A DNA stretch of 64,000 nucleotides, from positions 4,869,398-4,933,397 of the forward strand of contig NC_053143.1 of assembly GCF_016808335.1 (NCBI RefSeq), written 5' to 3'. Position 1 is the first letter of the stretch. Every line of letters begins with the position of its first letter. The notes beneath the pieces were generated by a model, which worked only from the letters and a program-made list of their open reading frames with translations, was not told the origin of the DNA and ran no database searches. The DNA is from Panicum virgatum (lineage: Eukaryota; Streptophyta; Magnoliopsida; Poales; Poaceae). Positions 21,325 to 32,900 of the stretch are shown here, in pieces. Both the position numbers and the translations under genes were made by a program.

Positions 21325-24300
21325 ATGGCGGCGGAGGGGGATGGGGGTGGCGGCGCGGAGGAGGGCGTCGGGGAGAGCTCGTCCCCGCCTCGCGCGCCTG
21401 CGCCCGCGCCCGCTGCCTCAGGCGGGAGCGGGGGTGGCGGCCGCGGGGGAGGAGGAGGAGGGGTGGGAGGCCGCGACGTCTGCCGCGAGGTGTTCGAGCG
21501 CCTCGTCGCCGACGGCCACGTGGAGGCGGCGGGGGCGTCCGGCCCGGAGCTCCGCGCCCGGCTCGAGGCCCACTTCGCCCGGCTCCCCATCAGGTGACTC
21601 GCTCGCTCCGCTCGCCCCCGCCTTTCTCTCTCCCCTCGCTTGTACCCAGCCCGCGGGGGACGGTTTCGTTTGGGTGGAACGCGGTCGTCAGGGGTCGGGG
21701 AGGTTTCCCGAACGGTTGGGGAATCCTTCGAGTTCCGGGCGGGAATCGCGGAATTCGCGCCGGTTCGTGCGCGGATTCCGCCTCGCTGTTCATTCGTTTT
21801 GCGGATTCGTGGGCGCTGCAATGACTGTACGCGCCGTCAATCCGCCGTACCGTGCGTGGCTGAAATTTGGTTGATGTTTACGCTTCAGGATTCATCAAGT
21901 CATCAGTTTAGTTTACTCGATTCTGTCAATGGAACAGTACCTCGTCTAGGGACCCGCTTTGCTCGCTTGTGCTCGTTGGACTTTGAAAGGGTGGGTTCCG
22001 GATTAAATTAAGCGCTGTTTGTTTACTTGACTTTGGTGGGTGCGCTTCGCTACTTCTTCGTGGGGCGTGTGGTTCTGAATTGTCAACAGCATTCCTGTTA
22101 TTTCCGTTGTGTCTGTAGCCTTCATGTTTGATCTTCAGATTTGGGCTAATTCAGATACTAGAATATTTTCGTTAGGATTGTGGGATCATGGGGTGGCAAA
22201 GGTGTGACACTGACGCGTGTGTTTCACACTTCCAGTTCTGTAAAGAATATTTGGTCCTGGTTCTGATTTCTTAGACTGCCACATATTGTTTCATTGGTGC
22301 CTCCAATGTTTAATTAATGTTATTCTTCTACTCTACCGTCTCTGTGTAGCTATCAGCTAGATGTGAATGTTGACAAAGCAGAGGACGTGTTAATCCATCA
22401 GAAGGTTTTGGCAGAAGCAAAGGATCCTGATAGGCGTCCAGCATTCGCTGTCCGTTTCCTCAGGGTAACAACCTTTTCTTGATGTGTCCTATGTGTTGAA
22501 TTTAGTTACACTCGATAAGCTATTAAGGGTTTTGTAGAATTTTGTATATTATTAGCAAAATGTTATAAGAAGTCACTGGAACATGCTAGTACCACAGTCT
22601 TATTTCCGCGTAATATTTTGCCTTGAAAGCAACATAAACCAGTGTATTGTCTAACATTAAATTGATCTTGTCATAAGAACTGTTTCTTGCTTGTTTTTTT
22701 TCTAATTGATGCCTGTTTATATTAGTATCACTAGTAAAAAATAGAGTTAATTATTGACATTAAAACTTTGATCAAAGCTTGAAGAGGTAAATGTGGCCGA
22801 GACAACTAACTCTGATGCACATGAAGAAGGGGCTGACATTGGTGAAGCTCTTTCTGCCAGGTACTCATGCACTGTGCCAGTGTGGTGCTTTTCTAGTTTG
22901 AGCAACCTTGACAAACAAGTTCTCTGCTGTTTCCGACCCAACCTTTACTTCCAAGACTGTTTGAATATACAACCTATTGTCAGATCATGACAGATTTTAA
23001 TGCCGAGATATACTGAAACGGCAGGATATGCATATTAAACAAAATCTCAAATGCTGCCGCAGTTGCAAGGCATATTGCGTTTTTCATGTTTTCCTTGGAT
23101 CTGATAAGTTATGTACTTGAATATTTAGACTTATGGTACAAATATGCTATTAATCTCATTATTTTTCTGGTGTATTGCTGAGGTTGGAATTGTTCTTAGT
23201 CAATGAGAACATGATCCCAACACAGCACCTACCCATAGTTACCTTATGCAATTCAGGATAACCATAGTGGCTATTTTATTTTACCACATAACTGCATGTG
23301 CTTTGTTTATGTCCACATGACTTTAACATATTAACAGATTGGTTTACACATTAATACACAATTTTTTATAATTATTTCATAGATGCAGTGGAATAATAAA
23401 CATGTCACATTTTTAGGCGTGTCGCCCCACGTTGCTTATTATCCAACTTAAAAACTACTTTTACTTGCATCAGCTCAGCATTTGCAACCCTGCATCCATC
23501 CACACAGAACTACCTCTATTTGGTTTACATAAAGTCCCAGTGCTCGAGCCTCTCATGATTGGACTAACCTTATCTCTCATTCTCTTCATATTCGACAGGT
23601 CAAAGGCATTTACACACATTCATGAGATTCTATTCTCCACTACGGACAAACCCAAGCTCCTGAGTCAGGTCAGCGGTACTACAGTTATAAAGCAGAAAAT
23701 GCTGGAAACCTAGAGCATCTGTATTATTTACTAGTTTCTATTTAAAGCAGCCTGGATTTTTAGTCTTTATGCTTGTTGATAGGAACCTTTGCTGCAGTTC
23801 TTGTTTCCATTCTTGTATCATACTACTACTGGCTGATCTCTGAACTCACTCGTGTATTGTTAGCTGGTCTTTTGATTAACTCATGTGTTAATGCTAATAA
23901 GTACCAACTGCCACTATAGTCTGTATGTGCCTTTTTAATTTCCTGGGTACTACATGGCATCTAACTATGTATGTCCTTTTGTTGTGACAGCTGTCTGCTT
24001 TGCTTTCTGACATTGGACTGAACATTAGGGAAGCACATGTGTTCTCAACAACAGATGGTTATTCTCTTGATGCTTTTGTTGTCGATGGTTGGCCCATTGA
24101 GGTAACCTTAGTTTCTTATCATGTGATGTTTTGAATTGGCTAAATGACAGTTTTGGATCTGATGCATAGTTGCATACTTATATCTTGGTACCTTTTACTT
24201 GATGTTCTCTTTTTAGTTCGATGTGGTTGTGTTTATTTAATAAACTTCAAGGTTCCAATGGATTTAGTTCTTGTATAAACATGATACTTTCAGTTATAAG

Positions 24301-26970
24301 GTTACTGCTGTTATGTGACAAATGCTTTCCTCTCTTGGCATGGCAATCTAATGAATTCTAGAGTTGTGTTAAATGAGTATGATATCATTATTGAATGCAT
24401 AAGTAAGAAAATTGATGCCATTTATGATTTCTATATGAACGGAAATAATATATCATACAATGTTTATCTACACAGAAGAGCATTGTTATCCTATTCTATA
24501 TGAACAGTTCTTTTTTCACTGCTCAAGTTTGACAAGTCTGCATCATGTGACCAGGATACTGATGGTTTGCATAAGGCACTAGAAGCATCAATTTTGAGAA
24601 ATGAGGTATTGTCCACACACAACTTTACAATGTTTTGAGCCTGCTTAAGTATGATAACTCAAATTATGTTCGATATGTACCAGTCTCCACAAGCTAACAT
24701 CGTATTGTTGGCTCTTTTGTAAAAAAGGGTTCATGGTCTGGCTCTGATTCATCAACTTCAGGAAAGTCACTGCCATTCTTATCAGAAGATTATGAATCAG
24801 ATATTGACACAAAACTTCTGAAGATTGTAAAGAAGGTTGCTTCTGGATCTTGTGGGGATATGTGAGTCGCTGCTATACGTCTAAGTTAAGTTGCTGATTT
24901 GTCATATCTAGTAGTGCTTTCTTCATATGATGCGTGCTTATGTGAAGGTTTCTTGGGACTTATGGTGGTGAGGAGGTTGCTGTTAAAGTCCTTAATCCTG
25001 AGAATTTTAACCAAAATGCATGGAGTGAATTTAAGCAAGAAATCTACATGTTAAGGTATTCTGCATTTCTACAAAACACTTATTAGGTTATTACTGTTGT
25101 GTGCACTTCTTGAAATTATATGTCCTGGCTATATTATGGTCAGAAAACAATAGCATAATTAGGCTGCAATTACCTCCACCAGCTCGTCTGTTGCAATTAT
25201 CATCAGGGATATATACCTAGCCTTACCTTCCACACTTCTTTTCAGGGAAGTTGATCATCCCAATATTGTCCGATTCATTGGCTCATGTACAAAGCCACCT
25301 CAGTTTTACATAATTACAGGTGAGGCTTCATGCAAGCAAGGACCAAATGTTTAATTGGAAAACAACAAAAATTTATCTTGTCATACCAAGAATCAGACTT
25401 CCAAAGAAATTGGTTGCATTGCATGCCATATAATTTGGTAGTATTGACTTAAAGTGAGAAGAATCTACTGTTAAAACATAGTCTGCCATGTCGGATAGTG
25501 TTTTTCCTCTGTGATGAATATCGTGTTATTAGTTGCTTCATTACAGCAGTTCATTCCCAGTAGTAAGATTAATTAATATCTGTATTTTATCTTGCAGAAT
25601 GCATGTCTAGAGGAAGTCTGTTTGATTTCTTGCACAACGAGCATAATGTCTTGGACCTCCCAACAATTCTGAAGTTCGCATTAGATATATGCAGAGGGAT
25701 GTCCTACTTGCATCAAAAGGGCATCATCCACAGAGATTTAAAGTCTGCCAACCTTTTACTGGGCAAAGACCATGTATGTGTGCACAACTTCTATCAAGTT
25801 GAGAGGAATTATATGCATCTTCCAACTGGTTGATGTAGTCACATGGAAGATATTTAATGGCTCAGATTGTATTGTCTGTTTTGTAGCCCATGCTAGAGCC
25901 GTGGTTATGGATTTAAAAGCACTGAAGATGTCAATTTGAATTTATAAGTCATTTTATTGCTCATTTTTCTAGGTTGTGAGAGTGGCAGATTTTGGTCTAG
26001 CCCGTTTCCAGGATGAAGGGGGTGCTATGACAGCTGAAACTGGGACCTATCGATGGATGGCGCCTGAGGTATTACCAGCTACTGCAACATTTATCTGTTC
26101 AATCGAACTTGAGTTCAAACTGGAATTTCTTGATTTTCCTTTGTTCCAAATCGATTTGGAGTCATAAATTCATAATGTATTTGAAAGTGTATATTCACAG
26201 CCTCAGCATTATTACAACCATTAGTTGTATGCATAAGGATCTGAATTAGTGGTTTACAACATGTAATATTCATATAGGAGTACTTTGTGATTACTATCAA
26301 GATGACCAAAAAAACCCTGAACCTCTAATCTCTTTATTTTGCATGGGCAGGTTATCAATCATCAGCCCTATGATAACAAAGCAGATGTCTACAGTTTTGC
26401 TATTGTACTTTCGGAGCTCATGACATCCAAGGTTGTTGTGTTATTTTATATGAGCTTCTAGCTACCTGCAAACAATGAGATTATCAATTATTGAAACCAT
26501 GGCTTGTCTTTGAAACTATTGCTTCTTATTCTTCCAGATTCCATATACTACCATGAGCCCCCTCCAGGCAGCTGTTGGTGTGAGGCAGGTTGGTTCTTAC
26601 AATCATACATAGCGCTGATAAACACCTATTTATTTGTATGCTTTTCCACTTTCAGACACTATTCTTTGTTGAACCTGTATGCTAACATTCGAATGGCTGT
26701 AACAGGGATTGCGGCCACAACTTCCAGAAAATGCACATCCCAAGCTCCTAATCTTGATGCAGAGATGTTGGGAAGCCCTTCCATCTAACCGGCCTTCCTT
26801 TGCAGATATCATTACTGAACTGGAAGATATTCAGGTGCAACCACAAAACCTCATTGCTGCTTTTAAATGGATACTATTCTGGCTGGTTCTGAGAATATGA
26901 TGCTGTCCAGCTGCTGTTGCAGGGAACTTCAGGGGAGTCGAGCCAGAAACAAAAGGATGGTGACGAGTGA
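21325..26970 (+). CDS. STY46: ACT-domain Raf-like protein kinase (STY8/STY17/STY46 type), 15 exons, 531 aa
   Basis: Exons: 21325-21593, 22350-22464, 22778-22860, 23599-23668, 23991-24101, 24555-24605, 24728-24861, 24948-25055, 25246-25319, 25598-25773, 25973-26068, 26351-26431, 26538-26588, 26706-26834, 26923-26970. All introns are GT-AG, phases close, and the total is 1,596 bp. Order: Gly/Ala-rich N-terminus (1-60); conserved region (65-155); ACT domain (about 157-235, [20 protein letters not shown]); kinase domain (about 266-518) with a Gly loop whose first Gly is Ala (ASGSCGDM), K291 in [12 protein letters not shown] with catalytic D385, DFG at 403-405 and MAPE at 426-429. Kinase residues are complete. 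Arabidopsis STY8/17/46 are cytosolic kinases that phosphorylate chloroplast transit peptides, with the ACT domain regulatory. Orthology to one paralogue is not resolved, and the exact ATG is the least certain point. Confidence 0.95.
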
Positions 26971-28174
26971 CCACTAAACATTTGACATTCAGCACGTACT
27001 TGTTTGCAGTTTCACGTAACTGATCCGACTGACTGACTTAGGATCCAGGCCACTAATGTTGGAGAAAGTATAGCAAATCAACTTTTGGCCCAGTTTTGTC
27101 TGCGCTTCTTGGGGCCAATTTCTCGGTCCCACTCATCTCACACAGACCTAGTCCCATTTTTCTTGCATAGAGGAGAGGAAATCAGCCTGTGAGTTTTGGG
27201 GTTGCGGCTTGATATGTGAATATCTGAATGAGAATCCAGTGCTGCCCGGCATGTAATGTGCAAAGCTTTTTGTATCTGCTTCACCTGTACAATTCAGGCG
27301 AAATGGCGAATTAATAACTGTTCAGGTATGTGAAATGCTCAAATCAGTGCGATTGAGGTATCCGTGATTATGTCAGGTGTTGCGGATGCTTGTATGTGAC
27401 TGGTGCTTGCCTACATGTTCAGGTCCTGCTGCGTCTCCTTTTCTTTCTTTCTTTTTTTTGGTGGTGGTGGGGGGGGGGGGGGGGGGGGCTCTTCCATACA
27501 AGAAAAAACACGGTGCCATGCTCATCGTTGTTGACAGCAGATTGTGTTTTGGCATTGTCCGCCGATTTGGGTTTCCTCGATCTTACAGTAGTTCTGTTAC
27601 ATCTTCTAAACCCTGGTTCTAGAAGTAACTACAGCGTCAGGCTCCTAGGGTCCGTCAGTCACGCTTGTACTGGGAAATAAAGACAAAAGGGTATCCAAGT
27701 CGTAATGGCTGTTTCAGACTGGATTTAAAATTCCTCCAGCCAGTTGTATGGGTTCCACAGGAGCCTGTGTTAGCTGGGAGTACTTCAGAGTGGTCAACAC
27801 TGTAGGTCTGCAGCTGTAGAATCTTTCTATTTTAGTTCTAAACCTGCCACTGCAGGTCCTAAAATTGAGATTGAGATGGTATACAAAAAGGGTACCTGGA
27901 TTGAAATTGGCTATTGATTCCTCCGCTGACAAATATTTGATGCTTTGGACAAATCGGACCTAGTCGATCGTGTCAAACTTCGTTTGTCGTTATGTTTAAA
28001 AATGTAGTCCGGAAATATGAGAACTCATCCGTACAAATTTTCATTGATATGGTTAATTTTACTCATATTGTGATCGTCGTACTGGACGATTTTAAATCAC
28101 CATTTTTAGTTTACATGTGGCAGCTACCTAGAGTGCAACCACTCTATTATGCTGGCAACTAACAACCGTGTTTT
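26971..28174. other. 3' region of the kinase gene and intergenic DNA with a 20-bp G run
   Basis: The first about 350 bp probably hold the kinase 3' UTR. A homopolymer of 20 G lies at 27,469-27,488 after a T-rich tract. The remainder shows no gene. Confidence 0.6.
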
Positions 28175-28266
28175 TTTCTCACATTAATTCAACACCAGCC
28201 ATCAGCCAGTCAATAATATTTTTCTTTCACAGCAAATTAGCACCAGCCACAGCTAGCTGGCCGAAC
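28175..28266. repeat. Small CCAGCC-type MITE copy upstream of the iron-transporter gene
   Basis: AACACCAGCCATCAGCCAG, AATATTTTTCTTTCACAGCA, then CACCAGCCACAGCTAGCTGG and CCGAACA. Same family and orientation as the copies at 13.27 and 53.33 kb. It lies 250-345 bp upstream of the ATG at 28,520. Confidence 0.6.
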
Positions 28267-28519
28267 AAAGCGGATGAAAGACCACGCTGCTGCTGTCACT
28301 TGTAACATCAAAGTTGCCATCATCGTGATCGCATGCCCGACGTGTTAGCTCCCCCTCTTCGAACATAAGTAGGCGCTCCACCTCCGAGTCGTGTGTTCTC
28401 CACACTCCTGCTGGCGTTGGGGCGTGTGCCAGTCGCCAGCGTTTTACTGCATCCCATTGCTAGTGCTAGCTCCCGCGCTTCTCCCAATACAAGTACGGTG
28501 TCCGTTCTCCCCGGCGCGC

Positions 28520-29203
28520 ATGGCCGCCGTTGCTAACGACGACACCAAGCTCACCATCGTCCTCGGCCCGCCCACCGCCTCGCCGGGGTCCAAGGAGACT
28601 ACCGGCGGCGACGACGACGTCACTGCCACGGCCGTGTCGTCGTCGCCGGCGCGGCGGGAGCGGGACGTCCAGTGGCTGCGCGCCGCGGTGCTGGGCGCGA
28701 GCGACGGGCTGGTCTCCACGGCGGCGCTCATGCTCGGTGTCGGCGCGGCGGGCGGCAACGACGACGACGACGACCTGCGCACCGTCGTCCTCGCGGGCGC
28801 GGCGGGCCTCGTCGCGGGCGCCTGCAGCATGGCCATCGGCGAGTACGTGTCCGTGCACGCGCAGCTGGACGTCGAGCTGGCCGAGCTCGCGCGCGCGCGC
28901 GCCCGGCCGGCTGCGGCGGGGCTCCCGAGCCCCGGGCGGGCGGCGGCTGCCTCGGCGCTGGCGTTCGCGGCCGGGGCGGCCGTCCCGCTGTTCGCGGCGT
29001 GGTTCGTCACCGGCTACAGGGCGCGGGTGGCGGCGGCGGTGGCGACGGCGACCGCCTCGCTCGCGGTGTTCGGCTCGCTGGGGGCCGTGCTGGGCCGCGC
29101 CCCCGGTGGCCGGGCCGGGCTGAGAGCCGTGGTGGGCGGGCTGGTGGCCATGGGGATCACATATGGGCTCATGAAGCTGTTCAGAATCCATCATGGTGTT
29201 TGA
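28520..29203 (+). CDS. VTL: Vacuolar iron transporter homolog (VIT-like, nodulin-21/CCC1 family), 227 aa
   Basis: Single-exon GC-rich gene. The start is the ATG in GCGCGCATGGCC, which has a good context; an open upstream extension has no resemblance. The N-terminus (1-48) is hydrophilic and acidic. It is followed by QWLRAAVLGASDGLVSTAAL (51-70), the CCC1/VIT1 family signature in the first membrane segment. The second segment is at about 88-108 and ends GEYVSVHAQ, also a signature. A basic/Ala loop follows (120-140), then segments at about 143-164, 168-192 and 202-222. The long cytosolic metal-binding insertion of true VIT1 is absent, which places it with the shorter VIT-like proteins thought to move iron into vacuoles. 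Family certain; substrate inferred. Confidence 0.93.
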   Translation: MAAVANDDTKLTIVLGPPTASPGSKETTGGDDDVTATAVSSSPARRERDVQWLRAAVLGASDGLVSTAALMLGVGAAGGNDDDDDLRTVVLAGAAGLVAGACSMAIGEYVSVHAQLDVELAELARARARPAAAGLPSPGRAAAASALAFAAGAAVPLFAAWFVTGYRARVAAAVATATASLAVFGSLGAVLGRAPGGRAGLRAVVGGLVAMGITYGLMKLFRIHHGV

Positions 29204-29970
29204 TGGGCCAGAAATGTTGGCGTTTCATGGTATTTTGAAAAAAAAACATTAAAAAAATGTTGTAAAAAAAACCGGTAGACATTCCTTTTTTAAAAAAAAA
29301 CTGATTGATAAAGGCCTTGAAAGGCAGGAAGCAACTGAAACGTGCATAATCGTGAAGAATGGAGAGCATTGAATCCATCTATAATTACTGAATGGATTGT
29401 ACAAAGTGTGATGTTGGTGATCCTGAGTTATCGTCCTGTTAAAACAGTAAAACAGAAAAAATTGGCTGCAAAAAAATCACTATATTTTAAACTTGAATCA
29501 GTTAAGTTTCTAGTATTTTCATGCAAACTGCATTTGCACAAGGGGTCAGATCTGGCTTATGAGCCTGTCCAATTTTGGCATTAGTTCCTTGCATCAGGAA
29601 TCATGTCAACCACGTAATATTCAAACTTAACCAGATCAAAAAGAACTTTAGGATGAACCAAACGTTCAAAATATTCATTGCATTTCACATTTCAATGCGT
29701 GCACTTCAGTTAAACATATAAGCTTTACAAACCCAGCAACTGGGTCATCATCTCAGGGCACCTGGATGGATGGGTGGATGGATGGGGATGTATATGTGGT
29801 AGCTTATACATATATTGCATATATAGAGTTGCTCACGCCCTAGCAGCTACTTCGTTTCCAAAAACATCTCAGCAGCCACCAGCTACTTAAGGAAAGTCAG
29901 ATAGCTTCTACTACTACTACTACTACTTTATATACAGTGAGCTTTCGTCATCATACTGTCATACTGTATG
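29204..29970. other. Convergent intergenic region with microsatellites
   Basis: Lies between the tail-to-tail ends of the iron-transporter gene (+) and ATG13 (-). It contains GGAT-type repeats (29,764-29,787) and (CTA)n at 29,908-29,926. The 3' UTRs of both genes must lie here. Otherwise nothing recognised. Confidence 0.6.
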
Positions 29971-32900
29971 CTAAGGATCTCCATCTGCGGGTTTCTCCTC
30001 AAGCTTGGTGTCGCGGGGATTCCCTTTGCCACGATTCAGTATCGATTCCCTAATCTCCTTGTATCTGTTCAGCTCCTCCAGCGCATCCGCTGCCGTTCTT
30101 GACCTCATCAGAGCGGAAGGCACCACTGCAGAGCTTGATGCACCCCTGCCATGTTCCTCAGTCATGACCCTCTGGAGTGAAGAAGGTTCTCGAGGAACCG
30201 GGGCACCAGGGGCCGTCAGTAACCTTTCCCTGAGTCCCGGGGCGTTCTTAAGGATGCGCATGAGACTACCTATTGCTGCATCTGGAGACCTGGTTATCGA
30301 GCCTCCAGCTTCCTGACTCGATTCATGGTTCTCTCTCTCGAGATCCATCCTGGAAAGATAGATGAAGATCTACATTAGCTTTATGAAATCAAGAAGCAAA
30401 TACAGATACAAGAAGACCTAGAAACATATAATGTCCAGAGAAGGTCGAAACATTAGTAAAAAAAAGAAATGTTTTGAGACTGACCCCACTGTGACCTCAT
30501 TGAAGAACATAATCGGTAAGTCATGCACAGTCCCTATATTTATCTTTATTAAGGGAGGACAAACTTAATAGTAATAACTAATTAGACTCCCTAGGCTGTA
30601 TTTTTATTAGGTTAAGGGTTAGGTTAATGAGGCTCTCAAATTATCTCCTCAATTTTGAAAGTATGCCACTAGAACTAGTTTAACGTGTGAAGGTAGAAAA
30701 AGTTGTACCTTCTACAACTCTCTTGCTTAACAAAAACATCTTCCACAATGGGATGTAGCAACAAACTATAGAGGATGTTTATCTTGCTAGAACAAACTCG
30801 ATTTAGTAGTAGAAGACGTTGCCCATACATTGATTTAGTAGAACTAAAACTGTAGCATACAGTTTTAAAATAATACAGAATATGATTTTCATGCAGTTTC
30901 TAAATAGCTAAGAGATATGCAAATAACACAAGAGTACAAAGAGTCTAGACTTCAGTCATTAATTTGTAAAATAATACAGGTGTACCCTAATTTTGTAATT
31001 AATAATTAGTAAATAACACATGGGTACAGAAGCTATAGAAGACCCTTTATCCAACAGATATTTGTGTTATCCAGAAATTCCCATATTCCTTTCTCTATCA
31101 ACCAAAAGGCGATCAACACACACCTGGCCTCATACCATCAAGAATAGGAATAGCACTGCCTCATAGCACATGTAGGTGCCCACTCACAAGAGACTAGGTG
31201 ACCCCCCCCCCCCCCCCCAACCTTGGAGAATTGAGGAGATAAGATCTAATATGTGGAGATGGCCAAGTCTTTATAGAGAGCCATATGAATGTAAAGAGTC
31301 GTCTGAATATGGAGAGACCCATAGGAATATATAGAGCCTTAACACCCCCATCAACGGTCTAGGTTTTCATCACTAATAATTATTTTTATTTTATCAGTTC
31401 AACAGGGGTCAGCATTGAACCCTTATTTATTTGCTTTAGTTATGGATGAGGTCACAAGGGATATACAAGGTGAGATCCCTTGGTGTATGCTCTTTGCTGA
31501 TGATGTGGTGCTAGTTGACAAGAGTAGGGCAGGGATTAATAGGAAGTTAGAGCTGTGGAGACGCACGTTAGAGTCGAAAGGGTTCAGACTTAGTAGAACC
31601 AAGACCGAGTACATGATGTGCGATTTCAGCGCAACTAGACATGAGGGGGGAGACGTTAGTCTAGATGGACAAGTGGTGGTCCAGAAGGATACTTTTCGGT
31701 ATTTAGGATCGGTGCTACAAAAGGATGGCGACATTGATGAAGATGTTAGGCATAGAATTTCAGCTGGGTGGTTGAAATGGCGGCAAGCTTCTGGCATCCT
31801 TTGTGACAAGAGGGTGCCACAGAAGCTAAAAGGCAAATTCTATAGGACATCAATTCGTCCGGCGATGTTATACGGTGCTGAATGTTGGCCTACAAAAAGG
31901 CGACATGTCCAGCAACTGAGTGTAGCAGAAATGCGGATGTTGCGGTGGTTTTGCGGGCACACAAGGAGGGATAAAGTCCGGAACGAAATTATTCGGGATA
32001 GGGTCGGGGTGGTACCAATTGAGGAGAAACTTACCCAGCATCGGCTGAGATGGTTTGGACATGTCCAACGAAGGCCTCCTGAGGCGCCGGTGCGTAATGG
32101 GATTCTTGAGCGGGTCGATAATGTAAAGAGGGGTAGAGGTAGACCTAAACTGACGTGGGATGAGTCGGTTAAGAGAGACCTTAAGGATTGTAATATCGCT
32201 AAAGATATAGCTTTGGATAGGAGCGCTTGGAGACTAGCTATTAATGTGCCTGAACCTTGAACTTATTTCTTTCGGGTTTCATCTCTATCCTACCCCAACT
32301 TGCTTGGGAAAAAAGACTATGTTGTTGTTGTTGTTGTTGTTTGTTATCAGTTCAACAAAGGGTATGTATGACATCTCTAGTGAACACCTACCAATTTCTT
32401 CCTTAAAATGTCCTTGTTCCACACAACCTACTGGTACAACTGGTACATAGCTCTGTTACGCGGATACTCCTAGGAGGTGGCGTATCCGTATCCGATACGT
32501 TTCTCTGGTTCGGATACGGATACGCCCCGGATACGCCTTGGATACGTTTCTAGCCGTATCCTGAAAAAACAGATACGTATTTGCTTGGATACGCATATCT
32601 GATACTTTTGGGCCAGATGGGAGGGCCAGATGCCAGATGGGATATAGCCCAAAGCAGTAATCAGCCCACCCAAATGTTGTTTTGGTAGTAAGAGATGAAT
32701 AGATGATACAAAATGATGAACTTGCTGCAATAGAACTAGATGAGCAGCAACTGAAAAACCCCTTGTGGAATCAGTTGTGCTTTTAGAGAAGGCTAGTTAT
32801 AGAGGTAATATTATATGGACATGCAAGTATTGCACATCTGAGTATAGGGGAAGTTACTCAAGAGTAAAATCTCACTTGCTGAATATCTATGTGATATTTA

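Noticed and set aside
25603..25833. Kinase fragments as separate small genes
   Set aside because: They are exons 10 and 11 of the kinase gene extended into introns; splice signals and phases join them.
27377..27680. Open frames around the G run
   Set aside because: They run through a homopolymer and have no resemblance; probably 3' flank of the kinase gene.
28444..29238. Long open frames in other frames and on the minus strand over the VIT-like gene
   Set aside because: High-GC shadows; only the plus frame starting at 28,520 has the CCC1/VIT1 signatures.
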